Shown: in pieces, positions 1 through 8,802 of the stretch
How the letters are laid out: each line of letters opens with the position of its first letter
How positions within the stretch are numbered: position 1 is the first letter of the stretch
NCBI RefSeq assembly: GCF_001940525.2
Contig: NZ_CP019437.1
Span: 3,025,501-3,089,500 of the forward strand
Length of the DNA: 64,000 nt
From: Thioclava nitratireducens
Lineage (GTDB): Bacteria > Pseudomonadota > Alphaproteobacteria > Rhodobacterales > Rhodobacteraceae
Direction of reading: 5' to 3'
Position numbers and translations under genes: made by a program
Notes under the pieces: model-generated
What the model saw: only the letters and a program-made list of their open reading frames with translations
What the model was told of the DNA's origin: nothing
Database searches by the model: none

Positions 1-16
1 ATGTGCGTGCTTTTGG

Positions 17-39
17 CCCGCCCCGTGCGGGTTTTTGTT
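17..39 (+). terminator. Intrinsic terminator of an upstream gene
   Basis: A five-base-pair GC stem (CCCGC/GCGGG) with a five-base loop is followed directly by five T and further T-rich sequence. It lies just inside the left edge, so it presumably ends a rightward gene or RNA located outside the window. Confidence 0.6.
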
Positions 40-134
40 CTCTCGGGCTTTGTTCCGGCGAATCGTCATGCTAAAGCCTGAAACATTCGATTAATACGGT
101 CGCGCTGCGCGCGGCTCCAAGGAAGGACGATGCG

Positions 135-515
135 GTGCGGCATCTGGTGCCTGACGGTCATGCCGAAAAGCTTGCCTCTGCCACGGCCGAGTCGAGATGT
201 GCCCGCATGGATGCAGAAGAGCTACTCGATCGCGCACAAGACGCCTCCAACCTCATGAAGGCGCTCGCCCATGAGGGACGGCTGATGATCTTGTGCCATC
301 TCAGTTCGGGCGAGAAATCGGTGACCGAGCTGGAAAACCTGCTGGAATCGCGCCAGGCCGCGGTCAGCCAGCAATTGGCGCGGCTGCGTCTCGAGGGACT
401 CGTCAGCGCGCGCCGCGAAGGCAAGGCGATCTACTACACGCTCTCGGACCCGCGCGCGCGCCGCCTTGTCGAAACGATTTACGATATGTTCTGCGCCACC
501 GACGGAACGCGGTGA
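135..515 (+). CDS. ArsR-family persulfide-responsive repressor, SqrR/BigR-like
   Basis: A 126-residue winged-helix ArsR/SmtB-type regulator; the HTH is around residues 63-90 (TELENLL...AVSQQLARLRLEGLV). Two cysteines, Cys54 (LMILCHL) and Cys120 (DMFCATD), are 66 residues apart. That is the spacing I recall for the redox pair Cys41/Cys107 of Rhodobacter capsulatus SqrR and Cys42/Cys108 of BigR, which form a polysulfide bridge and release DNA when sulfide is present. A further Cys22 lies in the N-terminal extension. The GTG start is chosen because AAGGAAGG lies 8 nt upstream; an in-frame ATG at 207 would give about 102 residues but has no clear ribosome-binding site. It sits 42 nt upstream of a YeeE/YedE sulfur transporter, so inferred control of sulfur import or detoxification is natural. 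No ATTC-N8-GAAT operator was found. Confidence 0.82.
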   Translation: MRHLVPDGHAEKLASATAESRCARMDAEELLDRAQDASNLMKALAHEGRLMILCHLSSGEKSVTELENLLESRQAAVSQQLARLRLEGLVSARREGKAIYYTLSDPRARRLVETIYDMFCATDGTR

Positions 516-557
516 GCCATGAGACCGGACGCTGAGTGATCCGGGGGGAGAAGGGCA

Positions 558-1604
558 ATGGAACAGATTCCGATGGGCGCCATGGCGGCCCTGGTCGGGG
601 CGCTCGGCGGTATGATTCTCGGCCTCGCCGCGCGCCTGGGCGATTTCTGCACCCTCGGCGCACTGGAAAGCGCCGCCTATGGCGATGACCAGAGGCGTCT
701 GCGCCTTTGGGGCGTGGTGCTGGGTGTCGCGATCTCCGGCGCCTTCCTAGCCGAGGCTCTGGGTTATGCCGACATCACCCACAGCTTCTATCAAACGATC
801 AAGTGGTCGCCCTTGGCCTCGATCGTGGGCGGGCTGGTCTTCGGCTACGGCATGGCGCTCGCCGGAAATTGCGGCTTCGGGGCGCTGGTGCGTTTCGGCG
901 GCGGCGACCTGCGCGCGATGGTGATCGTCGTCGTGATGGGGATTTTCGCCTTCGTGACGCTGTCCGGCCCCCTCGCGCATCTGCGCCTGCTGATCTTCGA
1001 CCAGCAGGCCGCCACCTCCCCTCAAGGCATCGCGCATTGGCTCTCGGCGCGGACCGGGCTGCCGCCGCTGACCTTCGCCCTGCCCGTCGCCGCAGGCTTC
1101 CTCGCATGGGCGCTGAGCTATCAGCCGCTGCGCGCAGACAAACGCCGGCTCGCCTGGGGCGTGGCTGCGGGACTTGCCGTGGTCTGGTGCTTCGTCGGCA
1201 CCTCCTACCTCTTCAGAGAGAGCATGGGCGCGACCGGCGTCGAGGCCCCCTCCTTCACCGCCCCGCTTGGGCGCACGATCCTGTATTTCATGACCTCCAC
1301 CGCGGGAGGGCTCACCTTCTCCGTCGGGCTCGTCGCGGGCGTTCTCGGCGGGGCCTTCCTCGGCTCGGCCATTCGCGGCCTCTTCAAATGGGAAGCCTGC
1401 GAAGATCCGCGCGAACTGGGCCGTCAGGTCAGCGGCGCCGCCCTGATGGGCATCGGCGGCACGATCGCCGTCGGCTGCTCCATCGGCCAGGGGGTAAGCG
1501 CGATGGCCGTGCTCGCCTTCTCCGCGCCCGTCACGCTGGCCTCCATCGTGATCGGCGGGTTGATCGGCCTGCGCCAGTTGATCCACGGCTTCCAGCCCGA
1601 ATAG
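558..1604 (+). CDS. YeeE/YedE-family sulfur compound transporter (copy 1)
   Basis: A 348-residue polytopic inner-membrane protein with about nine to ten hydrophobic segments. It carries the glycine/cysteine signatures of the YeeE/YedE (TsuA/PmpA) family: GNCGFGALVR around residue 104 and GCSIGQG around residue 307, plus a cysteine near the N-terminus (DFCTLGAL). In the thiosulfate transporter TsuA, conserved cysteines in such loops pass thiosulfate through the membrane. Here the substrate (thiosulfate or another sulfur species) is inferred. The ATG follows GGGGGGAGAAGGG. It is probably co-transcribed with the preceding SqrR-like regulator, which would make it sulfide-inducible. No TusA-like partner gene is adjacent. 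A second family member lies at 51877-53007. Confidence 0.85.
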   Translation: MEQIPMGAMAALVGALGGMILGLAARLGDFCTLGALESAAYGDDQRRLRLWGVVLGVAISGAFLAEALGYADITHSFYQTIKWSPLASIVGGLVFGYGMALAGNCGFGALVRFGGGDLRAMVIVVVMGIFAFVTLSGPLAHLRLLIFDQQAATSPQGIAHWLSARTGLPPLTFALPVAAGFLAWALSYQPLRADKRRLAWGVAAGLAVVWCFVGTSYLFRESMGATGVEAPSFTAPLGRTILYFMTSTAGGLTFSVGLVAGVLGGAFLGSAIRGLFKWEACEDPRELGRQVSGAALMGIGGTIAVGCSIGQGVSAMAVLAFSAPVTLASIVIGGLIGLRQLIHGFQPE

Positions 1605-1628
1605 GCCGGAGCCGCACGTCCCCTCCCC

Positions 1629-1694
1629 TTTTCGGCTTGGCCGAAATATCCCGGGGGTGAGGCGCGGACGCGTCGAGGGGGCAGCGCCCCCTCT
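1629..1694 (+). repeat. Dispersed intergenic repeat, copy A
   Basis: Contains the shared core TTCGGCTTGGCC-GAAATATCCCGGGGG followed by a palindrome GGGGGCAGCGCCCCC. The same core recurs at 5801, 6650, 16503, 20334, 20391 and 38987. In this copy the orientation opposes the upstream yeeE-like gene, unlike most other copies. Confidence 0.75.
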
Positions 1695-1720
1695 CCCCGC
1701 GAAGTCTTGCCGCACAACGC

Positions 1721-1749
1721 TTGCGAATCTGATCCGAGTTTCCTATATC
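1721..1749 (+). promoter_or_regulatory. Sigma70-type promoter of the SRP RNA
   Basis: TTGCGA (1721-1726) and TATATC/CTATAT (1743-1749) are spaced by 16-17 bases. The expected transcription start, about 7 bases downstream, coincides with the 5' end of the SRP RNA fold at 1757. The same TTGCGA -35 hexamer occurs before the tRNA-Glu pair. Confidence 0.6.
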
Positions 1750-1756
1750 GCCCCTC

Positions 1757-1850
1757 GAGAGGTTGGCGCGGGCGAGCGCCTCGCCAACCCGGTCAGGTCC
1801 GGAAGGAAGCAGCCGCAACGAGCCCCGCTTGGGTCGCTGTCCAGCCTCTC
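1757..1850 (+). ncRNA. ffs: Small bacterial signal recognition particle RNA (4.5S)
   Basis: The diagnostic apical domain GGTCAGGTCCGGAAGGAAGC followed by AGCC is at 1791-1814. The 5' end GAGAGGTTGG (1757-1766) pairs with CCAGCCTCTC (1841-1850) to close a single long hairpin of about 94 nt, as in alphaproteobacterial SRP RNAs without an Alu domain. It binds Ffh and targets signal sequences to the membrane. Ends are set from base pairing and could shift by a few bases. Confidence 0.93.
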
Positions 1851-1958
1851 ACCCCCCTCCTCCTCCACGAAACGCACCAAACTTGTCGGCGCGTCACCAT
1901 GCCCGATTGTGGGCTGATGTCGCCGCGTTAAGCTTCCCGTCAAAGGGGAGGTTTCACC

Positions 1959-2869
1959 ATGTTTCGTTTTGCTCTGGCCGCTCTGGCCATTCTGCCTGTG
2001 CCGCTCTTTGCCGGGACGCTTACCGCCGTCGAAGTCGCACCGAACACCTATGCGATCGAGGGCCCCTTCGGGCAGCGCGATGCCGAGAACCTCGGCAATA
2101 ACGCGACCTTCGGGCTGATCGTCACGGATGAGGGCGCGGTGCTGGTGGATGCGGGCGGCACCTACAAGGGGCGGCGGCGCTCGACGAGGTGATCGGCACG
2201 CTGACCGATCAGCCGGTGAAATTCGTGATCGACACCGGTGGGCAGGATCACCGCTGGCTCGGCAATGGTTACTGGAAAGAGCATGGCGCCGAGATCATCA
2301 CCTCGGCGGATGCGCTCGCCGACCAGAAGGCCCGCGCCTCGCTGGAACTGACGATGCTCGACGCGCTGGTCGGCAAGGACGCGCTCGCCGGCACGGAGCC
2401 GGTCTACGCGGACACCACCTTCGACGAACGCTACACGCTCACCCTCGGCGGGCGCGAGATCGAGATTACCCATCCCGGCCCGGCCCACACTCCTGGCGAC
2501 AGCTTCGTCTGGCTGCCTGCGGAAAAAGTGATGTTCACCGGCGATATCGTCTTCGTGGGCCGCATCCTCGGCGTGCTCGACATGTCGTCCTCGAAAGGCT
2601 GGGTCGAAGCCTTCGAGGCGATGGCCGCCTATGAGCCCACCCATGTCGTTCCCGGCCACGGCCCCGCCACCGATCTCGCGACGGCGACTCGCGACACCTA
2701 TGATTACCTGACCAATCTGCGCAGCCGGATGGCCGATTATATCGATGACGGCGGCGACATCATCGGCTCGGTCGACGTGGACCAGTCGCAATTCGAATAT
2801 CTCGCGGACTTCGACACGCTCGCCAAACGCAACGCGCAGGCGGTATTCAGCCAGATGGAGTGGGAATGA
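1959..2869 (+). pseudogene. Exported metallo-beta-lactamase-fold hydrolase, interrupted by a one-base frameshift
   Basis: The first part (1959-2192) encodes a signal peptide (FALAALAILPVPLFAG) and the start of an MBL fold (LIVTDEGAVLVDAGG). The second (in another frame to 2869) continues with FVIDTGGQDHRWLGN, HPGPAHTPGD, FTGDIVFVGRI and VVPGHGPATD. Adding one G to the GGGG run at 2168-2171 restores one protein of about 303 residues reading GTYKG-AAALDEVIGTL. The usual HxHxDH metal motif is replaced by TGGQDH, so two metal-binding histidines are absent, while the later His/Asp/His ligands remain. The neighbouring sulfur genes suggest a persulfide-dioxygenase- or SoxH-like role, but this is inference. 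It may be a true pseudogene or a sequence error. Confidence 0.75.
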
Positions 2870-2932
2870 GCCGGGTGGACGTCGACGCCCGGGGCGCCTA
2901 GTCTGGCGGCTGCTTATGATACCGGAGCTTCG

Positions 2933-4663
2933 ATGACCGACACCCAATATCAGGTTCTCGCCCGCAAGTACCGCCCCGAGACCTTTGCCGATCTGATCGG
3001 ACAGGCACCGATGGTGCGCACGCTCAAGAACGCCTTTGCGGCCGACCGGATCGCGCAGGCCTTCATCATGACCGGGATTCGCGGCACCGGGAAAACCACC
3101 ACGGCGCGGATCATCGCCAAAGGGCTGAACTGCATCGGCCCCGACGGCAACGGCACCCCCACGACCGATCCCTGCGGCGTGTGCGAACATTGCCGCGCGA
3201 TCATGGAAGGCCGCCATGTCGACGTGATGGAGATGGACGCCGCCTCGCGCACCGGTGTGGGCGACATCCGCGAGATCATCGAGAGCGTGCATTACCGGGC
3301 GGCCTCGGCGCGCTACAAAGTCTATATCATCGATGAGGTTCACATGCTGTCGACGAGCGCGTTCAACGCGCTCCTGAAGACGCTCGAGGAACCGCCCGCC
3401 CATGTGAAGTTCATCTTTGCCACCACCGAGATCCGCAAGGTGCCCGTCACCGTGCTCTCGCGCTGCCAGCGCTTCGACCTGCGCCGGATCGAGCCCGAGG
3501 AGATGATCGCGCTGCTGCGCCGGATCGCCGATGCGGAAGGTGCCGAGATCGCCGATGACGCGCTCGCGCTGATCACCCGCGCCGCCGAAGGCTCCGCGCG
3601 GGATGCGACCTCGCTGCTCGATCAGGCGATCGCGCATGGCGCAGGCGAGACTACGGCGGAACAGGTCCGCGCGATGCTGGGTCTGGCCGACCGGGCCCGC
3701 GTCCTCGATCTCTTCGACATGATCCTGCACGGTCAGGCCGCCGAGGCGCTGACCGAGCTTGCCGCGCAATATGCCGACGGCGCCGATCCGATGGCGATCA
3801 TGCGCGATCTGGCCGAGATCACCCATTGGGTCTCCGTCATCAAGGTCACGCCCGAAGCCGCCGAAGACCCGACCGTTCCGCCCGAGGAACGCAATCGCGG
3901 TCAGGAGATGGCGGCCGCGCTTCCGATGCGTGTGCTGTCGCGGCTCTGGCAGATGCTGCTCAAGGCGCTCGAAGAAGTCGCAGGCGCGCCCAATGCGATG
4001 ATGGCGACCGAAATGGCCGTGATCCGCATGACCCATGTGGCTGACCTGCCCGACCCGGAAACGCTGATCAAGAAGATCCAGCAAGGCAACACCCAGACCC
4101 AAGCGGCAGGCCGGGGCCCCGCGCCTTCGACCGGGCCGGTGCATGGCGCGACGCTGCGCGCCCGGCGTGCCGGTGGCGGCGCTGTTGCCGCCGCCGCCCC
4201 TGCCCAACAACACGATCCGATGGCCGACGCGCTTGCCCGTTTCGCCAGTTTCGACGACGTGGTCGACCTGATCGCCCGGATGCGCGACATGACCCTGCTG
4301 CTGGAGGTCGAGAGCAACCTGCGCCTCGTGAATTACCGCCCCGGCCGGATCGAGTTCGAACCGACCCCACAGGCCTCGCGCGACCTCGCCGCGACGCTTT
4401 CGGCAAGGCTGCAGGGCTGGACCGGCGCGCGCTGGGGCGTCTCGGTCGTCTCCGAAGGCGGCGCGCCGACCATAGCCGAGGTGAAGGCGGAAGAGCTCGC
4501 GAAGGCCGAGGCCGAGGCGATGAAGAACCCGCTGGTCGCAGAGATATTCGCACGCTTCCCCGGCGCGAAGATCGAAATCCTGCCCGAGGAAGACACCACC
4601 GCGATCGAGGCCGAGGCCCTGGCCGAGGTCGAAGACGAATGGGATCCCTTCGAGGAAGGCTGA
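2933..4663 (+). CDS. dnaX: DNA polymerase III subunit gamma/tau
   Basis: A 576-residue clamp-loader ATPase. Walker A GIRGTGKT spans residues 48-55, a zinc-binding cysteine cluster (NCIG...DPCGVCEHC) lies near 67-87, and Walker B IIDEVHML is near 128-135, followed by sensor and lid motifs. The C-terminal third is alanine/glutamate-rich with a tau-like region (residues 430-576). It loads the beta clamp in the replisome. I see no A-rich slippery site of the E. coli type for producing a short gamma form. Order dnaX-ybaB-recR is the classic conserved cluster. Confidence 0.97.
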   Translation: MTDTQYQVLARKYRPETFADLIGQAPMVRTLKNAFAADRIAQAFIMTGIRGTGKTTTARIIAKGLNCIGPDGNGTPTTDPCGVCEHCRAIMEGRHVDVMEMDAASRTGVGDIREIIESVHYRAASARYKVYIIDEVHMLSTSAFNALLKTLEEPPAHVKFIFATTEIRKVPVTVLSRCQRFDLRRIEPEEMIALLRRIADAEGAEIADDALALITRAAEGSARDATSLLDQAIAHGAGETTAEQVRAMLGLADRARVLDLFDMILHGQAAEALTELAAQYADGADPMAIMRDLAEITHWVSVIKVTPEAAEDPTVPPEERNRGQEMAAALPMRVLSRLWQMLLKALEEVAGAPNAMMATEMAVIRMTHVADLPDPETLIKKIQQGNTQTQAAGRGPAPSTGPVHGATLRARRAGGGAVAAAAPAQQHDPMADALARFASFDDVVDLIARMRDMTLLLEVESNLRLVNYRPGRIEFEPTPQASRDLAATLSARLQGWTGARWGVSVVSEGGAPTIAEVKAEELAKAEAEAMKNPLVAEIFARFPGAKIEILPEEDTTAIEAEALAEVEDEWDPFEEG

Positions 4664-4791
4664 GCCGCGCCGGGGGCGGTCCCGCGCGATCGCACGCGCG
4701 GTCCCTGCCGCGCCGTTTTCCCAGCTTGTCCCTTGTTCCTCCGCGCAGCGATGCGTATTTCTCACTCAAGCCAAACGTGACGGAGAAAGCG

Positions 4792-5136
4792 ATGTTCAAG
4801 GGATTGGGCGCCATGGGCGACATGGCCAAGATGATGAAGGCCGCCAAGGAAATGCAGGAGAAGATGGGTCAGCTCCAGGAAGAGCTCAAATCCATCGTCG
4901 TCACCGGCGAGGCCGGGGCCGGTCTCGTACAGGCCCGCGCCACCGCGAAGGGCGAATTGACCGGGCTCTCCATTGATCCCTCGATCCTGCAGGCGTCCGA
5001 GAAGGAAGTCGTCGAAGACCTGATCCTCGCTGCGATCAAGGACACGCAGGAAAAGGCAAAGTTCCGCGAGCAGGAAGAGCAGAAACGCCTTCTGCGCGAA
5101 TTGGGCCTGCCCGAGAACATGGACCTACCGGTCTGA
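4792..5136 (+). CDS. ybaB: YbaB/EbfC nucleoid-associated protein
   Basis: A 114-residue protein starting [20 protein letters not shown], with the typical long N-terminal helix, a central beta sheet ([23 protein letters not shown]) and a C-terminal helix. Family members form DNA-binding dimers and travel with dnaX and recR. The ATG at 4792 has GGAGAAAG upstream; an open frame runs further 5' but lacks family similarity. Stop to the recR start is only 4 nt, so the two are co-translated. Confidence 0.93.
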   Translation: MFKGLGAMGDMAKMMKAAKEMQEKMGQLQEELKSIVVTGEAGAGLVQARATAKGELTGLSIDPSILQASEKEVVEDLILAAIKDTQEKAKFREQEEQKRLLRELGLPENMDLPV

Positions 5137-5140
5137 TCCT

Positions 5141-5740
5141 ATGAGCGGCGCGCGCGACGATATAGAGGCGCTGATCGCCCTTATGGCGCGGCTGCCGGGG
5201 CTTGGCCCCCGCTCCGCCCGGCGTGCGGTGCTGCATCTGATCTCGAAACGCGCGCAGCTGATGGGCCCCTTGGCCGAGGCGATGGCCGGGGTCGCCCGCA
5301 GCGCGCGCGAATGCCAGCGCTGCGGCAATATCTCCACCGCGCCGATCTGCGACATCTGCGAAGACCCGAAACGCGCCACCGGCGAGATCTGCGTGATCGA
5401 GAATGTGGCCGATCTCTGGGCGATGGAGCGCGGCCACGCCTTCAAGGGCCGCTATCACGTCCTTGGCGGCACGCTCTCCGCGCTCGATGCGATCGGCCCG
5501 GAAGACCTTCGCATCCCCGACCTGCTCGAACGCGCCACAGAGGAAGGCATCACCGAGGTGATCCTCGCCCTCAACGCCACCGTCGAGGGTCAGACGACCG
5601 CCCATTACATCGCCGAGGCGCTCGAAGGGCGCGGCATCGCGGTCACCAGCCTCGCCCAGGGCGTGCCGATCGGGGGCGAGTTGGACTATCTCGACGACGG
5701 CACGATCCAAGCGGCGCTGCGCGCGCGTAAAAGTTTCTGA
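5141..5740 (+). CDS. recR: Recombination mediator protein RecR
   Basis: A 199-residue protein with the helix-hairpin-helix [22 protein letters not shown] segment at residues 12-30, a four-cysteine zinc finger ([16 protein letters not shown]) near 57-72, and a Toprim domain ([15 protein letters not shown] near 84-98, [26 protein letters not shown]). It acts in the RecFOR pathway, loading RecA at gaps. Third gene of the dnaX cluster. Confidence 0.97.
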   Translation: MSGARDDIEALIALMARLPGLGPRSARRAVLHLISKRAQLMGPLAEAMAGVARSARECQRCGNISTAPICDICEDPKRATGEICVIENVADLWAMERGHAFKGRYHVLGGTLSALDAIGPEDLRIPDLLERATEEGITEVILALNATVEGQTTAHYIAEALEGRGIAVTSLAQGVPIGGELDYLDDGTIQAALRARKSF

Positions 5741-5800
5741 CGGCCTCCCTACCCGCCCCGAAACCGAAGTCCAAACCGATATCCCGGCGCTGAGCGCTCC

Positions 5801-5830
5801 TTTCGGCTTGGGAAAAATATCCCCGCCGGA
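5801..5830 (+). repeat. Dispersed intergenic repeat, partial copy B
   Basis: TTTCGGCTTGGGAAAAATATCCCCG matches the core of the repeat family, but the palindromic GGGGCAGAGCCCC half is missing; only a diverged GGAGGCATCC follows. Lies between recR and the glutathione transferase gene. Confidence 0.6.
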
Positions 5831-5966
5831 GGCATCCGCCCCACGCGGCCCGCGCGCCCTCCCGGCAAGGGAGCGCCCATCAGCGGGCTCGTCGCCATTG
5901 AACCCGCCCGCGCCCGCCGTTATCACTTCCCCCAAATCCCCAACGAGAATTGCGAGCGTCGCCCCG

Positions 5967-6632
5967 ATGATCCGCCTCTACCATGTCGCCCTCTCCCCGT
6001 TCTGCCGCAAGGTCCGCCTCACGCTCGCCGAGAAGAAGCTGGAGGTGGAACTGGTCGAGGAACGATACTGGGAGCAGCAGGCCGATTTCCTCCGTCGCAA
6101 CCCGGCGGGCAAGGTGCCGGTGCTGAAGATGGACGGCATGATGATGGCCGAGAGTCAGGCGATCTGCGAATATATCGACGAGACGCATGCTGACGCGCCA
6201 CTGATGCCGCGCGATCCCGCCGCACGCTACGAGGTGCGCCGCCTGTGCTCGTGGTTCGACGACAAGTTCAACACCGAAGTCACGCAGCGGATCATGGGCG
6301 AGCGGGTCTGGAAGAAGGTCCGCAAGGAAGGATATCCGGATAGCAAGACGGTCAAGGCGGGCCTGTCCGCGATCAAGTATCACCTCGATTACATGGGCTG
6401 GCTGCTGGAGCAGCGGCGCTGGCTTGCTGGCGACGTGATGACGCTTGCGGATTTCTCTGCGGCCGCGCATCTGAGCTGCCTCGATTATATCTCCGACGTG
6501 GACTGGAACCGACAAGAGGCCGTGAAGGACTGGTATGCGAAGATCAAGTCGCGCCCGGCCTTCCGCTCGCTTCTCGCCGATCAGCTGCCCGGCATGCCGC
6601 CCGCTCCGCAATATGCGGAGTTGGATTTCTGA
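5967..6632 (+). CDS. Glutathione S-transferase family protein
   Basis: A 221-residue protein with an N-terminal thioredoxin-like domain ([20 protein letters not shown], possible catalytic Ser10 or Cys13; cis-proline in GKVPVL; the glutathione-contacting [11 protein letters not shown] near residues 65-75) and an all-helical C-terminal half containing [18 protein letters not shown]. It likely conjugates or reduces with glutathione in the cytoplasm; the substrate is unknown. The start at 5967 is chosen because the thioredoxin fold begins at once; upstream in-frame sequence is proline-rich intergenic DNA including repeat B. Confidence 0.9.
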   Translation: MIRLYHVALSPFCRKVRLTLAEKKLEVELVEERYWEQQADFLRRNPAGKVPVLKMDGMMMAESQAICEYIDETHADAPLMPRDPAARYEVRRLCSWFDDKFNTEVTQRIMGERVWKKVRKEGYPDSKTVKAGLSAIKYHLDYMGWLLEQRRWLAGDVMTLADFSAAAHLSCLDYISDVDWNRQEAVKDWYAKIKSRPAFRSLLADQLPGMPPAPQYAELDF

Positions 6633-6649
6633 GGACTTCGCGCGCGCCG

Positions 6650-6712
6650 AGGGGGCTCTGCCCCCGCCGGCCTGCGGCGCGGCCCCCCCGGGATATTTGC
6701 ACCAAGGCGAAG
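6650..6712 (-). repeat. Dispersed intergenic repeat, copy C
   Basis: Read on the + strand: GGGGGCTCTGCCCCC palindrome, a second imperfect GC hairpin, then CCCCGGGATATTTGCACCAAGGCGAAG. The palindrome follows the gst stop codon by about 18 bases and the other end (AAGGCGAAG) abuts the queG start, apparently serving as its ribosome-binding site. Confidence 0.78.
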
Positions 6713-6714
6713 CC

Positions 6715-7755
6715 ATGAATGCGGAGTTGAAAGCGCGGTTGATCGAGACGGCCCTTGCCGAGGGTTTCTCGAAGGCGCGCATCACCACGCCGGACGCGAT
6801 CCCGCAGGCGGCCGAGCGGCTCGCCGCCTTTGTGGGTGCGGGCAGGCATGGCCAGATGGGCTGGATGGAAGAGCGGATGGGCTGGCGCGGCGATCCGGCG
6901 GCGCTGTGGTCCGAGGCGCGCTCGGTCGTGATGCTGGCCGAGACCTACACGCCCGATTACGACCCGCTGGACCTGCTGGAGGCGCGCGATCGCGGGGTGA
7001 TCTCTGCCTATGCGCAGGGCAAGGATTACCATGATCTGGTGAAGAAGAGGCTCAAGCGCGTCGGGCGCTGGTTGCTCGACCAGGCACCAGAGGGCGCGGA
7101 GATCAAGGTCTTCGTCGACACCGCCCCGGTGATGGAAAAGCCCTTGGGCGAGGCGTCGGGTCTCGGCTGGCAGGGCAAGCACACCAATCTTCTCGCGCGC
7201 GATCTGGGCAGCTGGTTCTTCCTCGGCGCGATCTTCACCACGGTGGAGCTGCCGCCCGACGTGCCGGAGATCAGCCATTGCGGGTCCTGCACGGCCTGTC
7301 TCGACATCTGCCCGACCGAGGCTTTTCCCGCGCCCTACCAGCTCGACGCACGGCGCTGCATCTCCTATCTGACGATCGAGCATAAGGGCCCGATCGACGA
7401 AGAGCTGCGCGCCAAGATGGGCAATCGCATCTATGGCTGCGACGATTGTCTGGCCGTCTGCCCATGGAACAAGTTCGCCGCAGAGGCGCGGGAGGCGCGC
7501 TATCACGGCGGCGTCGGCGCGCCGCCCCTGGCAGAACTGGCCGCACTCGACGATGCCGGGTTCCGGGCGCGGTTCTCGGGCTCGCCGATCAAGCGGATCG
7601 GGCGCGACCGTTTCCTGCGCAACGTGCTTTACGCGATCGGAAATTCCGGCGATCCGGCGCTGGCCGAGGCCGCGCGCCCGCACCTGAGCGATCCCGATCC
7701 GGTGGTGGCCGAGGCCGCGCGATGGGCTCTTGATCGACTCGAGCGCGTCGCATGA
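6715..7755 (+). CDS. queG: Epoxyqueuosine reductase
   Basis: A 346-residue cobalamin- and iron-sulfur-dependent enzyme that reduces epoxyqueuosine to queuosine in tRNA, the last step of queuosine synthesis. Two 4Fe-4S motifs are seen: [17 protein letters not shown] near residues 185-201 and [11 protein letters not shown] near 241-251. A HEAT-like C-terminal tail follows ([17 protein letters not shown]). Start ATG at 6715, directly behind repeat copy C, fits the family N-terminus; longer upstream frames run through the repeat. Confidence 0.94.
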   Translation: MNAELKARLIETALAEGFSKARITTPDAIPQAAERLAAFVGAGRHGQMGWMEERMGWRGDPAALWSEARSVVMLAETYTPDYDPLDLLEARDRGVISAYAQGKDYHDLVKKRLKRVGRWLLDQAPEGAEIKVFVDTAPVMEKPLGEASGLGWQGKHTNLLARDLGSWFFLGAIFTTVELPPDVPEISHCGSCTACLDICPTEAFPAPYQLDARRCISYLTIEHKGPIDEELRAKMGNRIYGCDDCLAVCPWNKFAAEAREARYHGGVGAPPLAELAALDDAGFRARFSGSPIKRIGRDRFLRNVLYAIGNSGDPALAEAARPHLSDPDPVVAEAARWALDRLERVA

Positions 7756-7801
7756 CGAAACCGATTGCCCCGGTCCCGTCGCGGCCTATCTCATCGCGGT
7801 C

Positions 7802-8743
7802 ATGATGCCCGTCACCACCCAGACCCCTCGCCCGCTCCTTGGAATCGCGCTGAAGCTCGGCACGGTTACGGGTTTCGTCATCATGCAGGCACTGATCAAA
7901 TCGGTCTCCGACCGGGTGCCACCGGGCGAGGCAGTGTTCTTCCGCTCTTTCTTCGGCATTGTGCCGATCCTGCTCTGGCTGCTGTGGCGCGGTGAGTTGC
8001 AGGGCGGATTGCGGGTGGAGAAACCGATCAACCACGTCATGCGCGGCGTCGTGGGAACCACCGCGATGGCGCTGAGCTTCGCAGCGCTCGCCTTCCTGCC
8101 GCTACCCGAGGCGACCGCTCTGGGCTATGCGGCACCACTGCTGACGGTCGTCTTCGCGGCGCTCTTGCTGGGCGAGACGGTGCGGATCTTCCGCTTCTCG
8201 GCGGTCGGGCTGGGGATGGTAGGTGTTCTGATCGTGCTGTGGCCCCGGCTGGGCGGCAGCGGACCCGAAGGCGGGGCGGAAGCGCTTGGCGCGGGGCTGG
8301 CGCTTGCGGGGGCCACATGCGCGGCGCTGGCGCAGATCCAGATCCGCCGCATGGTCGGCTCCGAGCGCACCTCCGCGATCGTGTTCTGGTTCTCCTGCAC
8401 CGCCTCGGTGCTCTCACTGGCCTCGCTGCCCTTCGGCTGGGTGATGCCGACAGCGTGGGAAGCGACACTTCTGATCCTCGCGGGGCTGATCGGCGGCACC
8501 GGGCAGATCATGCTGACCTCGGCCTATCGCTTCGCCGATGCCTCGCTGGTGGCACCTTTCGATTATGCCTCGATGCTGCTGGCGCTGGTGATCGGCTATA
8601 CGGTCTTCTCGGAAGTGCCGAGCCATGCCACCTTGGCGGGGGCTGCGCTGATCATCGTCGCTGGCATCGCGATCATTCTGCGCGAGCACTGGCTTGGGCT
8701 GGAGCGCAAGCGCGCGCGCAAAGCCGCGACGCCGCAGGGCTGA
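7802..8743 (+). CDS. EamA-family (DMT superfamily) transporter
   Basis: About 313 residues forming ten hydrophobic helices in two EamA repeats (FRSFFGIVPILLWL; TALGYAAPLLTVVFAALLLGE; second half TSAYRFADASLVAPFDYASMLLALVIGY). Such proteins export metabolites or amino acids or exchange nucleotide sugars; the substrate cannot be predicted. An upstream TTG at 7730 would overlap queG; the ATG at 7802 (or 7805) is preferred because the hydrophobic core starts shortly after. A basic C-terminal tail (ERKRARKAA) faces the cytoplasm. Confidence 0.86.
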   Translation: MMPVTTQTPRPLLGIALKLGTVTGFVIMQALIKSVSDRVPPGEAVFFRSFFGIVPILLWLLWRGELQGGLRVEKPINHVMRGVVGTTAMALSFAALAFLPLPEATALGYAAPLLTVVFAALLLGETVRIFRFSAVGLGMVGVLIVLWPRLGGSGPEGGAEALGAGLALAGATCAALAQIQIRRMVGSERTSAIVFWFSCTASVLSLASLPFGWVMPTAWEATLLILAGLIGGTGQIMLTSAYRFADASLVAPFDYASMLLALVIGYTVFSEVPSHATLAGAALIIVAGIAIILREHWLGLERKRARKAATPQG

Positions 8744-8791
8744 GCGCCGATCCGCCCGCGACAAAAAATCTCCTGTCATTGAAACACGACT

Positions 8792-8802
8792 CGGTCGAAC
8801 CG
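8792..8802. promoter_or_regulatory. Short inverted repeat in the promoter region of the 61-aa protein
   Basis: CGGT-CGA-ACCG nested in ACACG...CGTGT, directly upstream of a TATACT (8806-8811) that could be a -10 box. A TTGAAA at 8779 is 21 bases away, too far for an ideal -35, so an activator or alternative sigma factor may be involved. Weakly supported. Confidence 0.3.

Noticed and set aside
60..134. SqrR-type operator (ATTC-N8-GAAT) before the first gene
   Set aside because: ATTCGATTAATACG is AT-rich but has no matching GAAT arm at the right spacing.
2933..4663. Programmed frameshift in dnaX making a short gamma subunit
   Set aside because: No A-rich slippery heptamer with a following hairpin was found in the expected region after the ATPase domain.
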